The notes beneath the pieces were generated by a model. The model was not told the origin of the DNA. It saw only the letters and a program-made list of their open reading frames with translations, and did not search any database. 64,000 bases of DNA from Onchocerca lupi (taxonomy: Eukaryota > Nematoda > Chromadorea > Rhabditida > Onchocercidae). Within the stretch, counting starts at the first letter, position 1. Each line of letters begins with the position of its first letter. Positions 24,773 through 37,332 of this stretch are shown piece after piece. A program made the position numbers and the translations under genes. Location: assembly GCA_028564675.1 (NCBI GenBank), contig JAOVVO010000015.1, positions 248,001-312,000 of the forward strand. Reading direction: 5' to 3'.

Positions 24773-26648
24773 TCATTCAAAACCATTTTGACTATCGCCA
24801 AACTTGCTTACTGTCATCAACATCATAATTAAAGGCAAATGGAGAAGAGTGTAATAAAAAAGTGTCCTTGATGTTTTTGCATCTGGGTGCCGATAAAATT
24901 TATAGGAAAGATAAAGCAGTAGACCATTGAATGGAAGTGATTCGGCAGCAAAAAACCAATTTGTCAGATTTGCTGCGGGTGCTCCCAGCGAGCAAAGCAA
25001 TAAAATTACCACTGAATATCTAAAACGGGCATTAAAATCTTAATAAGAATTCTCGGTAATGCTATAACAACAGAAGAAAGAAGGAAGATTACAACGGAGT
25101 GATAATAAATTATAGTTAGTGAAACTAACAAAAATACCTGAGAGAAGTGAACCGACAAAGCCTCTGATTAACTGCACACATGACTCGATAACCGGCACGA
25201 GTATAATCGGCACGTAGATTCCAACTCAGTGCATTGAAATGTGGGAACTGCCAGCAATATAATAGAGCGGCCAGTACTAAAGAAGCAAGGTCGATTGATC
25301 CCATCGCGCCAGCATAACCCATCAAAGGTGGCATGGCACCCACAACAGCTCCAACCCAGGTACATCCAATGCTATAACGTTTCATTGGTGTATATACACC
25401 TATAAAAACTCGATATAGCGAGAAGTAATGGCTGAAATGCATCGTACATCTACAATACTAAAAACAATCTCTTCTAAATGAAAAGATTTTAGGAATGAAA
25501 GAAATATGTCATAAAAATGAAAAATCTAACTGAACCTGCGTATAAAAGTGCATTGAGTAAACCAAGTCCTGCTGTTAATGGATTGCAACCGATCCACAAT
25601 GTTGCCATTCCAGTCATTGCTGCTGACAATGCAAAGCCAATGGCATGAAAACATGAAAATCTAAATAGACTTTTTTATTTAAAAGTCAAGAATCTTACTA
25701 GTCTAAATATGCGAAAAACTAGCTTTCAAGATTCAATTCTCAAGGAAATTGAAAATGAAGATAAATTATTCATAGCTAACAGTAAAATACTAATGCGTCG
25801 ACTGATAATTCCAAACATTATGAAAGTTGCATTCTCTACTGCCAGGTTTATAATTTGAGTCGAAAAAATATACCAAACCTTATTCCGAATAGTGAACATA
25901 TTATCTCTTCACCTGCTAAAAAAAACTTGCCAATACTATATACTATAACAATCAACCTGTGCACGACAAGTAGTCGACTTTGCGTCCTTCTCATTTGAGC
26001 ATCATAAGGTATTTCCAGTAAATGATTGAAGGTATTTGCAGATGCACTTAAAAGTGCGGTACCGAAACTGCATGCTGCTAATGAGCCTAATGACAAATCA
26101 ACTGGAGCCATGATAAAACCACTAATAGTTGTTGCAGTTACCATCGCTGTGAGCCTTGCCTTGGAAAGCTGCAAAAATTCAAAGACGACTGGAAGTGAAG
26201 TACCTATATAAGAGACGTATACCATTACCAATAAAAGATGATTTTAAACAAGTAAACCTATTTCCCTTTATGCAATCTTTCGATAACCATTGTTAATAAA
26301 CATCTAATATCGCAGTGTGATTGAGGCTATTTCGGATCCACAATTAGTAGCAAGAAAAATAAATTTCAAAGTGCACAACACGATGATACGGATCAAGCAG
26401 ACCTGTAAATACGACTTCAGTAGACCATTTTGTTGTATAACATACCAGCCATCTTCCGGTGCTGGTCTAATCACCAGTTTTAGTCTGCGTCCAAAACTCC
26501 TTGGCTCTTCGGCACTCGCAAAACCTAAAGGAATAATCTTCTCTGCCCCTGTGCATATCTTTGGCAGTGCTGCCGCGCCGCGCTTCCAACTAACACCCGG
26601 CATATGCGAACCACAAAGACGACAAACCAGGTAACCTGGCAGCAGCAT
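24773..26648 (-). CDS. cox-10: Protohaem IX farnesyltransferase, mitochondrial (COX10)
   Basis: Five exons: 26648-26403, 26168-25957, 25660-25536, 25399-25153, 25019-24773; phases close to 358 residues. COX10 attaches a farnesyl group to haem B, giving haem O, the first step toward haem A of cytochrome oxidase, in the mitochondrial inner membrane. The N-terminus is basic and low in acid, as expected for import. The UbiA core shows LSKARLTAMV, the polyprenyl/Mg site region ANTFNHLLEIPYDAQMRRTQSR, YTPMKRYS with TWVGAVVGAMPPLMGY, and WQFPHFNALSW (second acidic/basic site region), all COX10 signatures, with several hydrophobic helices to the C-terminus. The second exon uses the acceptor TTTTTGCAG inside a longer open frame, which gives SYLQLSKARL as in the family. 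The ATG follows TTTTTTAG by three bases, a likely spliced-leader acceptor. Confidence 0.94.
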
Positions 26649-27762
26649 TAGCTAAAAAATTAGACAAAATTATTAACTTACTTTCTCATTAGTAAACAAT
26701 TAGAAATAAGGTACCAAAAAGAAAGCGATCGACATCATTTATGAGATGCATATCTCTTTCCTAAACAGAAGATGGCTGAATTAATCTCCTTCTCACCGGA
26801 AGAATGAAAGCCTTTTCAGGAATGAACCACCAGTTAAGAAAACTCAGACGAGCAGAAACGCAATATTCTATTCAGGAATCATTTGGCAGACAACCAATCT
26901 CTTTTCCGCTCACAGTTACCGTTCTTTCGTGTCGAATTTTAAAGACATTCATACAATTCCTTATTGGAAATATTACGGCTTCAAAAGTTTTGTCTAAAAT
27001 GTACAACTATCTCTTTGACTAGTTAAAGCATTTTCCATTCTTAATGAAACAATAAGAAGTGAACATTAATATATGTTACTCATACAATAATCTTCGAGAT
27101 CATACCTCTGATTTCGCTCAGCCAGTAGCAATTAATTCCAACTGATAAGCGACCAATAATATCAACATACAATTAAACCACTGCGAATTAATATCTAATC
27201 TGATCATCTACCATCTAATTCCGAAGAGTTACATTCCATCATCTTCTACAAGACTTCCGAGTTTGATAAATCACATATAGCAAATATCTATAACGAACAG
27301 GGCAAAGGTTTCGCTACCACTACTCCAAATCGAACTCGAAAGATTGTAAGCTATCGACGTGAACGAATGTAAATGTGAAATGGAAGATATTTATTAGAAT
27401 TCTAGTCTACCATGTCTCAGAGCATATCAACCATCCTACCGCTGTCCTTCCCAGAAGAAAAAGCTTAATGATTGAAACTTTCATCTGCTCCACAGCATTC
27501 CCCTTCCACCCGCCTTCCCGCACTCTTCTTTCATCTACTCCCCCGCATCTTCCTTCCTCACTCACCTAGGTAATATAACATCTCCCGGTGCTTCCATCAT
27601 TGTCATTAACGGTTGGACGTTGTTCAGTTAACTGTTGTCAAGGTGCTGTCTTGCTCTCATTTTCAATAGATTTAAATTGTTGTTGCTTATTATAAAATTG
27701 GACCCTATAGATATTTTCGTATTTTATAGCTTAGACAACAGAAACGTTAACTAAGCTGTGAG
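26649..27762. other. Divergent promoter region between COX10 and MAD2
   Basis: About 1.2 kb separates the two divergent start codons, so both promoters should be here. On the right side a first, non-coding MAD2 exon ends at 27762. A C/T-rich patch at about 27490-27560 stands out; no coding frame was supported. Confidence 0.5.
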
Positions 27763-27829
27763 GTATGTCTTTTTATTCGTCTTTAGTCGAATTTATTTTG
27801 CCATCTATTTCAATTCCAGGAGTTTATGT
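27763..27829 (+). other. Intron in the 5' UTR of MAD2
   Basis: GTGAG|GTATGTCT is a strong donor and CAATTCCAG a strong acceptor. Together they define a 67-base intron ending 14 bases before the MAD2 ATG. If the acceptor is instead used for spliced leader, the upstream part would be an outron. Confidence 0.5.
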
Positions 27830-27843
27830 AAAGAAGCGAAGTA

Positions 27844-30059
27844 ATGGCCACAGATACTAAAATTCGTGACGTTATTTGTCTTAAAGGATCGGCGCAATTG
27901 GTTCAAGAATTCTTTCGTAAGTTTAATGTTTTTTTGCATTTTCGCCACCTAAAAATTTATTATTTTGAAGTTTAATGAAACTTACTTATTGAGCACCGCA
28001 ACTTTCTTTTATTTTGGTTTAGTAGTTTTAGCACTGCTCAAGATAACTGGCATTTTAAGCAGTTTAAGAAATGATAGAAAATAAAGTAACTCTAGATTAG
28101 GATTATAGCTTATTTATTGGGAAGCTTTCCTGAAATTTGCATAACCATAATTTGATCTCAGCGGAAACTTATGTGGAGTGATTAGAATAAATTGGCTTAG
28201 ATGTGTCTTACACATTCTCCATGGTTGAAATCAGAAATTTCACTTAGACCTCTTATCTCTCAGATCTGTATTCCAACATATTTATTCATAAAACAATTTC
28301 TAAAGGCGGATTTTATTTTAAATCCTTATTTTTCAAGCCCTAATTTTTTACCAGTACCAAATTAATCATTTACTCTTGGTTGTTGCTTAAAAAAAATAAT
28401 TTTATAGATTTCGGTCTTAATAGCATCCTTTACCAGCGAGGTATATATCCGGCAGATTCTTTCATACGGGAAAAAAAATACGGACTCACCATGCTGGTTA
28501 CTAATAATCCAGAACTGCAGAAATTTTTGGCTCCACTTCTTGAACAAGTGAAACGTAGGTTCTTTTCTTCTGTTTTCAAGTTTTTTAGAAGCTTCCACTT
28601 ATTACTAAAGGTCAGCTAAGGCATGTTACCATTTCCCTTTTTTTTTTCTCAATTCAGTTCTCTGCATATCATCAGATATTTTTAAAAAAGAAAAATTGAT
28701 GGATGATATCCTAATTTTGCGCTAAGCTATACATTTCTTATATGACTAATCTGCTCTCTTTCCTTTCTTTTTTCATTCATCAAAGTTCATTAACTTCTAC
28801 GGGTTTTTAACTTCTATATCTCTATCCTTTCTATTATTTTCTATTTGTAATAAGTTCTTAAAAAAATTTACTTTCTATTTTGGAACAGCTGCCCAAGTAA
28901 ACAATGTCCACTTATTTATTTAGTTGCTCCATTTCCTGAACAGTGATGCCCATTATATTTGGCGATACTGTCAGATATTACCAGCTTGTGTGCAGCTGAG
29001 GAGCGGGATATTATGTGGTTCCATCGAATCTACTTTTTAGTAAATAAGCTGTAGGTATTTATTGGTATACTTTTGAATGCAGGATATAACCGTTAGGGTT
29101 AGTAGTGAGAGCGAATTGTTTTAAACTCGAAAAAAAACTGCTTTAAGCTTTATTCTCAGTGACTCTTTCATGTTAAAGTCCTAATTTTGATAGATCTTAG
29201 GCACTGATTTCTTTATTGGATCATCACAATTGCAATCGAGGACAGTCCTTCTATTTTGTTTGTGTGTTTGTTATTAGCAACATTTAAATCGCCATAATTC
29301 TGATAAATGCTTTTTTTTTAGACTGGTTAGAAAGTAAGCAATTGAGAAAACTGGTTGTTGTGATCTCAAATATACAGACTAAAGACGTATTGGAACGATG
29401 GCAGTTTGACATTGATACGGATCCAAATATTCAGCAATATGGGTATTTTGATATTATTTTTGCGTTTCTTTGCTAAAAGAAAATTTTCTGAAAAAGGAGG
29501 ATGAAGTTATATAGATCTGTAGTGACATTCCTTCATCTCTGCGGTTCTTATAAAATTTTGACTGAGAGTATACTTCAGTAACTAGAATTTAATTGAAAAG
29601 AGTATGGAGAAAGGGAATCACTAAAACCAGAAACTTGATTTGTTACCAAAGGAGAAGTAAAGGTGACTATTTCAGTGAAAACTCGACCAGACAAAAGGAT
29701 GAAAAGAAAATCAGACAAGAAATGGCTGATGTTATCAGGTAATTGTAAAATTAGATTTTGATCAATTCTTATTTCAGAACGAATTTTTTTTATGTCCTGA
29801 AATATTTCAACAATTTCTCATGATATACTTGATTTGCATTTCCAGACAAATAACAGCCTCGGTGACGTTCCTGCCGTTGTTGGAAACACAGTGTTCGTTT
29901 GACGTACTTATTTATACAGGTAAGGAGACGGATACACCGGAGGACTGGACAGAAAGTAGTGCTTGTGTAATTAATGATGCTGAACAAGTACAACTTCGCT
30001 CTTTCTCAACTGCAGTGCATTCAGTTCACACGAAAGTGTCTTACAAACCTTGCTTGTAA
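27844..30059 (+). CDS. mdf-2: Spindle assembly checkpoint protein MAD2 (HORMA domain)
   Basis: Five exons: 27844-27916, 28408-28554, 29322-29442, 29676-29738, 29846-30059; phases close to 205 residues, the same size as human MAD2L1. MAD2 binds MAD1 at unattached kinetochores and, in its closed form, traps CDC20 to hold back the anaphase-promoting complex. The whole protein is one HORMA domain. Highly conserved stretches are LKGSAQLVQEFF, the invariant SILYQRGIYP, KYGLTMLV, KLVVVISN, EVLERWQFDI-like (here DVLERWQFDIDTD), RQITASVTFLPLLE and the C-terminal safety belt (FDVLIYTGKE to SYKPCL). The similarity separates it from MAD2L2/REV7. The two-base overlap of codons at the 29442 and 29738 junctions is consistent. 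A non-coding exon lies upstream. Confidence 0.96.
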
Positions 30060-31000
30060 TGTAATTATTGGCCTGCATTCCCACTTCTCATTTGTGAATT
30101 TTGGGTTTCGCTTGAGTTATTTTTCAAAACGTTAAACGTTTTACTTAGCATATTGTAAATGAAAACAGTAGATGTCACATAAACTTATTAAATCTCTCAT
30201 TTAGCATTTGATATGATGTAGTTTGTTGTGTCCTAGTAAACTAGGAGACTGGAGAGTTTACTTTTATGCCAAGATAGGGAATTTATAGAATTGATCCATT
30301 AAAAGTGTTGTGCCTGTATAGAAACCAGGATTAGGTGTTGATAAACGATTTCAAATTATGATGGGTCATTCAGGTCGAATTGATGTTAAACGTATTGTTT
30401 TCTGTGGACTTTATACAGAACTAATTTTATTTTATATGGTCTCGTTTTCGATCAAAAAGTATGTTGTTTTTTAAGACATATGTGCATCACTCAAAATCAC
30501 CTTAATTTAATTTTCATGGCTCAACCAAATGCTGCGCTAAAATATTGGGTTTTGTATGTGTGTAAAATATTAGAAGGATGCACATTGCGATATGCCTTAT
30601 AACATAATTGCAATGGGCTTATGATTTTTGCTTGCCACATCTTTTTTGTAGCCATGATTCTCAGTGCATAAATTTGATTTCCAACTGTCATTTGTAATAA
30701 AGGGACTGTGCTGACCTTTCACAATACATCTGGCGGATGAATGGATGCATTAACGTTGCCTCATCACTATACTTTTCAAAGAGTTTGTGAGCAAACTGAT
30801 TCAACGATTCCGAAATTCTCCACTAAATGCGTATTATATTGATATTTCATCAGTTTTTTTTATCGGGAGCTTCCGAAGAGTATGCATATTTAAATGTGAT
30901 GTAAGAACTGCTTTCATTCTCTTCTCCATTGGTACCATCGGTTCAGCAAATTATATTTGTTTTCAAAACTCATTGTTTTGTTTTTATTTTGTTTTTCAGG
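30060..31000 (+). other. Spacer between MAD2 and selenophosphate synthetase
   Basis: The 940-base gap on the same strand ends in GTTTTTCAG (30991-30999) one base before the next ATG, which looks like a spliced-leader acceptor. The two genes could be co-transcribed, though the gap is long for a nematode operon. No coding frame was supported inside. Confidence 0.4.
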
Positions 31001-33422
31001 ATGAAAAGTATAATAAATCGCATCAAATCTGGGTTCAATCCAGTTGATTATGGTTTGCCTGCCGACTTTTTTCTAACAAGGCTGACACAAATGAAGGGCT
31101 GTGGATGTAAGGTTCCGAGAGCGGTAGGTTTTCCGTCCCTTAATCGAATGTCGGCTGAGCAATGATCATTATCGGCTCTATGAGAAGCAACTCACTATTT
31201 GTGGAAATGTCAATAAATTGTAATTTGGTTTTTTACAAGTCAAACATGCTTGGGACTTGTCTGTCTAGGAATAGTAAACACGATTAGTCGCATATTCTAA
31301 TATTTAATAATCTGTTTATTAATGATCATGAAAGTTTTCAATTGTCAAACGGATGATAAAATCCTTCAAATTGTTCTTACACTGAAATATTTCGAGTCGA
31401 ATTTGTCAATGACGTTTGTTTCTTTGTCATTGATATATCAGGCAACAAAACAAAGTTTATTTTTACAAATTGTCGCTAGTGAAAAATTGGTTTTTTTCAG
31501 GTTTTGTTGGAACTTTTGAAAGACTTGAAAACAAATGATAATGGCGATGAAAGAGATTAGTTTTAGTATTCATGTCTGCGTATTATGCATCATTTAGTCC
31601 ACTTCCGACACTACATTTAATTATTTATAAACTATTTATAGGTATCGGATTGGATTGCTGTGTAATTCCTTTACGACACCAAGGCTTGTCTCTCGTTCAG
31701 ACTACAGATTTTTTCTACCCCCTTGTTGATGATCCGTACCTAATGGTGCATTTTTTATTTCTTTTCAACTTTTTTTTTTTTTAAATTCTGCCCTTAAAAA
31801 CTGGCGCAAAAATCTATTGCAGGGCAGGATCACTTGTGCAAATGTTTTAAGCGACTTGTATGCAATGGGAGTGGTTAACTGTGATAATATGTTGATTTTG
31901 CTTGGCATCCCCAAGGACATCAGTGACAAGGAGCGAGATGTTGTTACCACCAATTTCTTCGATGGTTTCAAGGTATTTTTCGATTGCAACGCAGAACTTC
32001 ATCTTAATCAGAAGACTAAAGTAGAGAATACAAAATACAAAAACATGTTAAATTTTCATCAAGCTTTCAGGATACTGCAGTAGAAGCTGGTACTGCCATC
32101 AGAGGTGGTCAGACGGTACGTTGTCCCTGGTTATTGCTAGGTGGAGTAGCTACAAGTGTGTGCAGCGTTAATGAAATGGCTATGGTTGACGAAGCACGTC
32201 CTGGGGATGTTCTTTTACTCACCAAAGTAATCTTATTGTTTACTTCTATTTTATTAATTTCATGTTAAGATTGAATTTATTTTAAAATATGTAGGTATTA
32301 TGATGCTTGCTTAACTATATCATTTGATATTTCTCAATACAAATTAATCGAATATTGTCAAGCCGTGACTTACTGTCCTATTCAGTTCTTTGGCGGCCGA
32401 TTCCTATTATAAAAGTTCCGACTTATAACACCTTCCCATGTTGTGATACTGCTATAACAAGCGCGACTACACTTCTTAGTTTAACTAAGTGCTAACTATA
32501 TTCATTGTTAAAATTTTATATTCTGTTCACTATCCGATAGTTCTGGAAATATTAGTGTAAAGATATTGCATTTTATATCTGTCATGGTATTTCACATTAA
32601 AGGCCTGTTGTGTAGAAGACTTGAACGAAGCTTACAAGATTTACGTTCGCCGGATATGTGGAATATTAGACTTCAGGAAAAACGAATTGAATAATCTGAG
32701 GAAGTTGTAATGTATTACCAGTTTACCAACAAGTTTTCAGCCACTTGGTGGCCAGGTGGCAGTAAATTCATACGAATGGCTGAAGATGGGAAACTCACGT
32801 GTGAAGGAATTGAACTTGAACGAAGCGAGAATTGTGCGCGCATACCAACAAGTTCTCGAACAAATGTGTCGATTAAATAGAAACGCTGCACGCATGACCT
32901 TAAAATATGACACTCATGCTTCAACGGATGTAACTGGTTTTGGAATTCTAGGTTTCTTAACCCATTCTTGGCCTTTTTAATGTGTGGAACTTGGTACCAA
33001 GATCCTGGAATTCGTAAGCAGAGAGAAATTCGTGTCTTTTCAGGGCATGCTGACAATTTAGCGAAAGCCCAGAAAGCAGAAGTGCAGTTTGTTATTCATA
33101 CCTTGCCCATAATCGATTATATGGCCGAAATCTCGAAAGCAATGGGCAATGGTTTCAATCTCTTCAGCGGAACATCTGCAGAAACATCAGGCGGCCTCCT
33201 AATTGCTGTCGAAAAAGAAAAGGTTGCCATTTTTTTGATACATTTATTTTGGAGCGTAACTAATGCACTAATATTCAGGCGGGACACTTACGCACCGAAC
33301 TGGAACAGCTTGATGGATTCCCAGTATGGCTTGTGGGCGATGTCGTCAGTGGTTTACGTGGTGCTGTTATTGCTAAAGATGTAAAAATCGTTTCTGTTGC
33401 CTCAAGAATACATTTAATATAA
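31001..33422 (+). CDS. seld-1: Selenophosphate synthetase (selenide, water dikinase), Cys form
   Basis: Eight exons: 31001-31123, 31501-31543, 31642-31745, 31823-31972, 32071-32226, 32741-32951, 33044-33222, 33279-33422; lengths sum to 369 codons plus stop. The enzyme makes monoselenophosphate from selenide and ATP for selenocysteine synthesis. The catalytic loop reads MKGCGCKVP: the first Cys (TGT at 31100-31102) stands where animal SEPHS2 has selenocysteine. ATP and metal sites follow: VQTTDFFYPLVDDPY, GRITCANVLSDLYAMGV, RGGQTV, LGGVATSV, GDVLLLTKPLG, THASTDVTGFGILGHADNLA, and ETSGGLL. Oddity: the second exon has no usable GT donor before an in-frame TAG (31558). A GC donor after 31543 gives the correct phase and family alignment (NGIGLDCCVIPLRH). 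The gene converges on the FKBP gene 226 bases away. Confidence 0.92.
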
Positions 33423-33647
33423 ACACTTTTTACGTAACATTTATTTATTCCTACTCGATATATACTTTATCTACTTTTTAACTGTAAACTTATATTGAAG
33501 ATATATATATAAATGCGTATTATCTTGAAACATTTTTCATATTTATCTTCTAGAATCTGTCATCTATCTGCAGTTATAATCGAAACAGTGAAATTTCATT
33601 CCATACACATTCCATTATAAAAAACAATATCCAAATAAAAAACTGTT

Positions 33648-34793
33648 CTATAAATCTCCTTCGCGTTCAATCTTGAGCAACTCGATATCGAATTTCAAAC
33701 TGGCATCGGCTAAAAATAATAAAATTCTAAATATATAGTAGCATATTGCTTACTGCCAGCATAATCTACACAGCTAACCATCGATGAACTGAAATTTTTT
33801 TTCCAAATTTACATCACTGCATGCTGAATAATGTAATATACTTACAAGGAATTTTCGGTGAAGAACCGAAACTGCCGTACGCTAAATCAGATGGGATTGC
33901 AAGACGGCGTTGCTCGCCCTCGCACATGTTCAGTAATCCCTGGTCCCAACCCTTAAAGCATCTTTTTAGATGAAATAAAGTTGTAATATTGTTTCCAAAC
34001 TTTATTATAATGGTAATTTGTCTTGCAAAGCTCTATCATAAAAGTAATTAGATTTGTAAGATCCGAAAAGCGAGCTTCAAATCCTCAAGTTTTCAGGAGT
34101 AAATCTCAACCATTCAGAATTCTTTAATATTTCATATCTATAGTACTCGGATTCTGGAATTTTGACTCTAGCATATTCATGCCGCTAGAATATTATTTCG
34201 AATATGAACTAATTCCTCGTTTGCCTTACTGAGACATCCAAAACCTTTATTTTTTTGGTTCTATCGAAACAGTTCAGGAAAGATAAAATATAATCTCGCA
34301 GTCCACACAAGCAAAAAAACTTTGATATTATCATTACACTGTCAAATAATACAAGAAACAAAAAATTTTCGTTAAGCATAAAAGCTGGAAAAAGATCTTG
34401 TAATGGTAAATGCACTATGGCTTATAAATATAAAGCATAAACATAAAACACTAACTTTAATGACTTGTCCCATGCCGAGCGTAAATATAAATGGTTTATT
34501 GCGGAACCGGCTGTTATCAAATTCAGTACCATCTTCCAACATCCCCTGAATCACTGGACAGATTGCAACAGAAATACCTCGCTAAGCAAAACATATCTGA
34601 GGAATCCTACTTCACAAAATAAACTTACCACATAATGCACGTTCAGAGTGTCACCCTTTCTTGATCTAATCTTACAATTGTCGGCTCGCTTCTTGATTCC
34701 TATTTGCAAACGAACCAGTTCTCTGTCATCACAATCATCACAGTCAACCACGATTAAAATCAGTAGTATGGGAACAACGCTGCAGTTCACCAT
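33648..34793 (-). CDS. FKBP-type peptidyl-prolyl isomerase of the secretory pathway
   Basis: Four exons: 34793-34629, 34545-34456, 33951-33846, 33709-33648; phases close to 140 residues. FKBPs isomerise X-Pro bonds during protein folding and bind FK506. The first 17 residues form a hydrophobic signal peptide, so it is an FKBP2-like protein of the ER or secreted route. The single FKBP domain shows GDTLNVHYVGMLEDGTEFDN, FTLGMGQVIKGWDQGLLNMC, EGEQRRLAIPSDLAYG and the final strand SLKFDIELLKIE. The active-site residues Tyr (VHY), Asp (FDN), Phe (FTL), Val-Ile, Trp (GWD) and Tyr (AYG) are all present. The usual GGxxPxxA loop is shortened (FGSSPKIP then SDASL). The tail ends EGDL rather than a standard KDEL-type signal, so ER retention is uncertain. 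The second exon uses the later of two possible acceptors (GATTCAG). Confidence 0.93.
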
Positions 34794-35929
34794 TTCGTGG
34801 ACTACAGTTTTATTAAATAATCTTGAAAGGTACAGTTTAAATATTAATCACATTTCCTCTGGAATAAAAATTTATACACTAATTTGAATACTTTGTGAAA
34901 AGATTAGATATAGATCGAAATTGAAGACTTTAAAATATAACTTGGAGAGAGAAGGTAGTTTCACATAAATGAAAGTTATAAGTGAAAGTGAACATCCACC
35001 ACCAAAAAGAATGGAATATAAGGATCTTTAAACCTGTCAAAGTCAGTGTAAAATCGATAAGAACATTGTAATATAATCAGTGAACAAATGACAAACAGTT
35101 CCGTTTAAACATCATCATATTATGGTACAAGAATATTAGCACGAGAAATAAAGGTATCATAGCTCATTACAGTCCAAAAATATATTAGACAATATTCAGC
35201 TTTTAGAAGTACTTCACATATACCAATTACTTTATCTGACTTCGAAACAATAATCTCGAACAGCCTTATTTCTACCTTCCACTTCCTTTTTTGTTGTTAT
35301 CTGATAACAAAGCAATATTATTAAGTACATACAAAACCGCAATATGTAGAGCAAGACATGCAGATAATGTATTCACATCCTCACTACTACTGAGTAATTC
35401 TTTTGGAAACTTTTTTCTTTTCTACGACTTTAAAAAAAGACTTCTGAGTGCAGAACTTCAGTATGCATCGTGCATGACCAACTAAATTAACAGCACTAAA
35501 TTCCGGACCACTGAAAATTGGAAGTAGAAGCACTGAGGTCAGTTTAAAAAATGGCAAGCTTGCACAGTCTTCTTATAAATGAAAACCAAGAGAACAGTAC
35601 TGAGCTAAAAAATCAAAGCTGTTGAACACATGGACATGTGTACTGTCACGCTACAGATGCTTATTCAATTATTTTCCTTCTCTTCTTCTATTCTTGTTGT
35701 TCTTCCTTTTTTTTTCATAAATTCAAAACGACTACTAATGCTATTTCATAATAACAAGCTTGCATCCAATGGCTTTCAATCTTCCAAATAAATATAAAAG
35801 GGTCACTTTAGTTTGCTATGAGCTATAGAAATAACAATGGGTCGAAATACATTGGACGAAGAAGATATACTATCCACATCAGCGAAATCATAACTTACCA
35901 GTAAAGAGATGACTGTGAAACACAAACAT
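34794..35929. other. Spacer between TFAM-like gene and FKBP gene
   Basis: The 1.1-kb gap lies on the shared minus strand and contains the FKBP promoter. Only short frames and AT-rich sequence are seen; a T-run sits at about 35707-35716. Confidence 0.5.
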
Positions 35930-37332
35930 TCAATCACATATTTCTCCATCTTTTGAAAGAATTTTCGCTCGCTCATTGTATGCCTACAAATAAGTCTATG
36001 CCGATTTTAAAATAAACATGAGCTAGCACTACCTAATATTCCAGAACATCGTATAACTTATCAATTCTTCATAAAAATACTAAATTTCTGGAACATCATA
36101 AATATTCCTTGAATGCGTAAATTCGGAAAGCTCACATCTTTCTCAGATTTGGGAAGTGACTTCCAGACAACTGCCAGTTCTCTAATGATATCTTGCTGCT
36201 TTTTACCAATGTCAGCAACCCCTTTCACAGCTTTCTCCTTCACAAAAAGCATCCAGCCTGACATTTGCCGTTGACCTTCTCGCTTCTATAATTATACCAT
36301 ATTATAACTGTCAAAATTTATTTTATTCCGATATATCTTGACTTAGATACCCTCTATTCGATATGAAAAAAAAGTTACGTAAGCGCGTAAACGTAACGTA
36401 ACTTGTTCCTTTAGAAATTGAGAAAAATAATGTGATTGAACACACTTTCCTTCTTTCCAAACGTATTCGCCGTTTTAAACGAGCCTCTCTCAAATTCTTA
36501 GCTTGTTCACGGAGCTCCTCCTTCTCTGTTTCACTCATCGATTCGAATTTTGATCTTTTTTCTTCATTTATTCGTAAAGCTTCATCAATATATTTCTATA
36601 ACCCACAAATTTGTTTCTTATTTCCTCAATAAAATACTTTAAAGATTTTCATTACTGGCCAGGCCTATAAGAGTATTTCGTGCAAATGTAGTTTTAATAC
36701 AGATATCATCTATCTTCTATTCAAAAATGATACGTAAGCATAAATGCTCGAACAGATTTTACCGGAAGCCACAAGTGAATATAATGGTGTAAGGTAGGAT
36801 CACAAGCAATTAGGAAGGAACAACTTCTCAGTAACTTTGGGCTAACAATATGTAGTTAAACTAATAACTGGAAGAAGCTACCTCACAGATTCTGAGACAG
36901 AAAAAAGACCCAGGATGCCAGATTTTTGGAAAGTAATATGGTCAAGTTCCGTATTCCGGATTAGAAAAATGATAACACAAACCATCTTATCAGCCTCGTT
37001 CAAATTTTTCCATTGCTTGGTAAGGTTACTGAAAACTTCTGTGGGCTGTTCGTTTTTTCTTGATGCGAAATTCTCCTTGATAAATAAACTGAATGGTGTC
37101 GTTTTACCGAATCCCGGAGGAAGACGCTCAGATTTTCTATGCGATTCTGCGGTTTTTATCGCAGCATAGTATCTATAACAATGGACATTTATTTTCCATA
37201 ACTACTAATCTTCTCCATTCCATTCTGGTCAGCACCACTCTTTTTTATTTTTGGAAAAACCATTAGATACCTGACGGTTGGATTCACTTCAGCCAAAGAT
37301 ATGCGGCGTAAGTTGCATATCAGCGAAAACAT
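35930..37332 (-). CDS. hmg-5: Mitochondrial HMG-box DNA-binding protein (TFAM-like)
   Basis: Five exons: 37332-37271, 37172-36983, 36595-36446, 36285-36136, 35983-35930; phases close to 201 residues. The start MFSLICNLRRISLAEV is a typical mitochondrial import sequence, rich in Arg and free of acid until residue 15. Two HMG-like boxes follow: the first around residues 46-115 (TTPFSLFIKENF, LTKQWKNLNEADKMKYIDEA), then a highly charged linker (about 100-135, rich in Glu, Lys and Arg), and the second around 141-195 (RQMSGWMLFVKEK, LAVVWKSLPKSEKDAYNERA). This order (presequence, HMG, basic linker, HMG) is that of TFAM, which packages mitochondrial DNA; HMG-5 plays this role in C. elegans. The C-terminal tail is very short. 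The first box is diverged, so transcription activation is inferred rather than shown. Confidence 0.88.

Noticed and set aside
26304..26402. C-terminal extension of the first COX10 frame
   Set aside because: It is intron read-through; the join 26403 to 26168 restores the COX10 sequence SYLQLSKARL.
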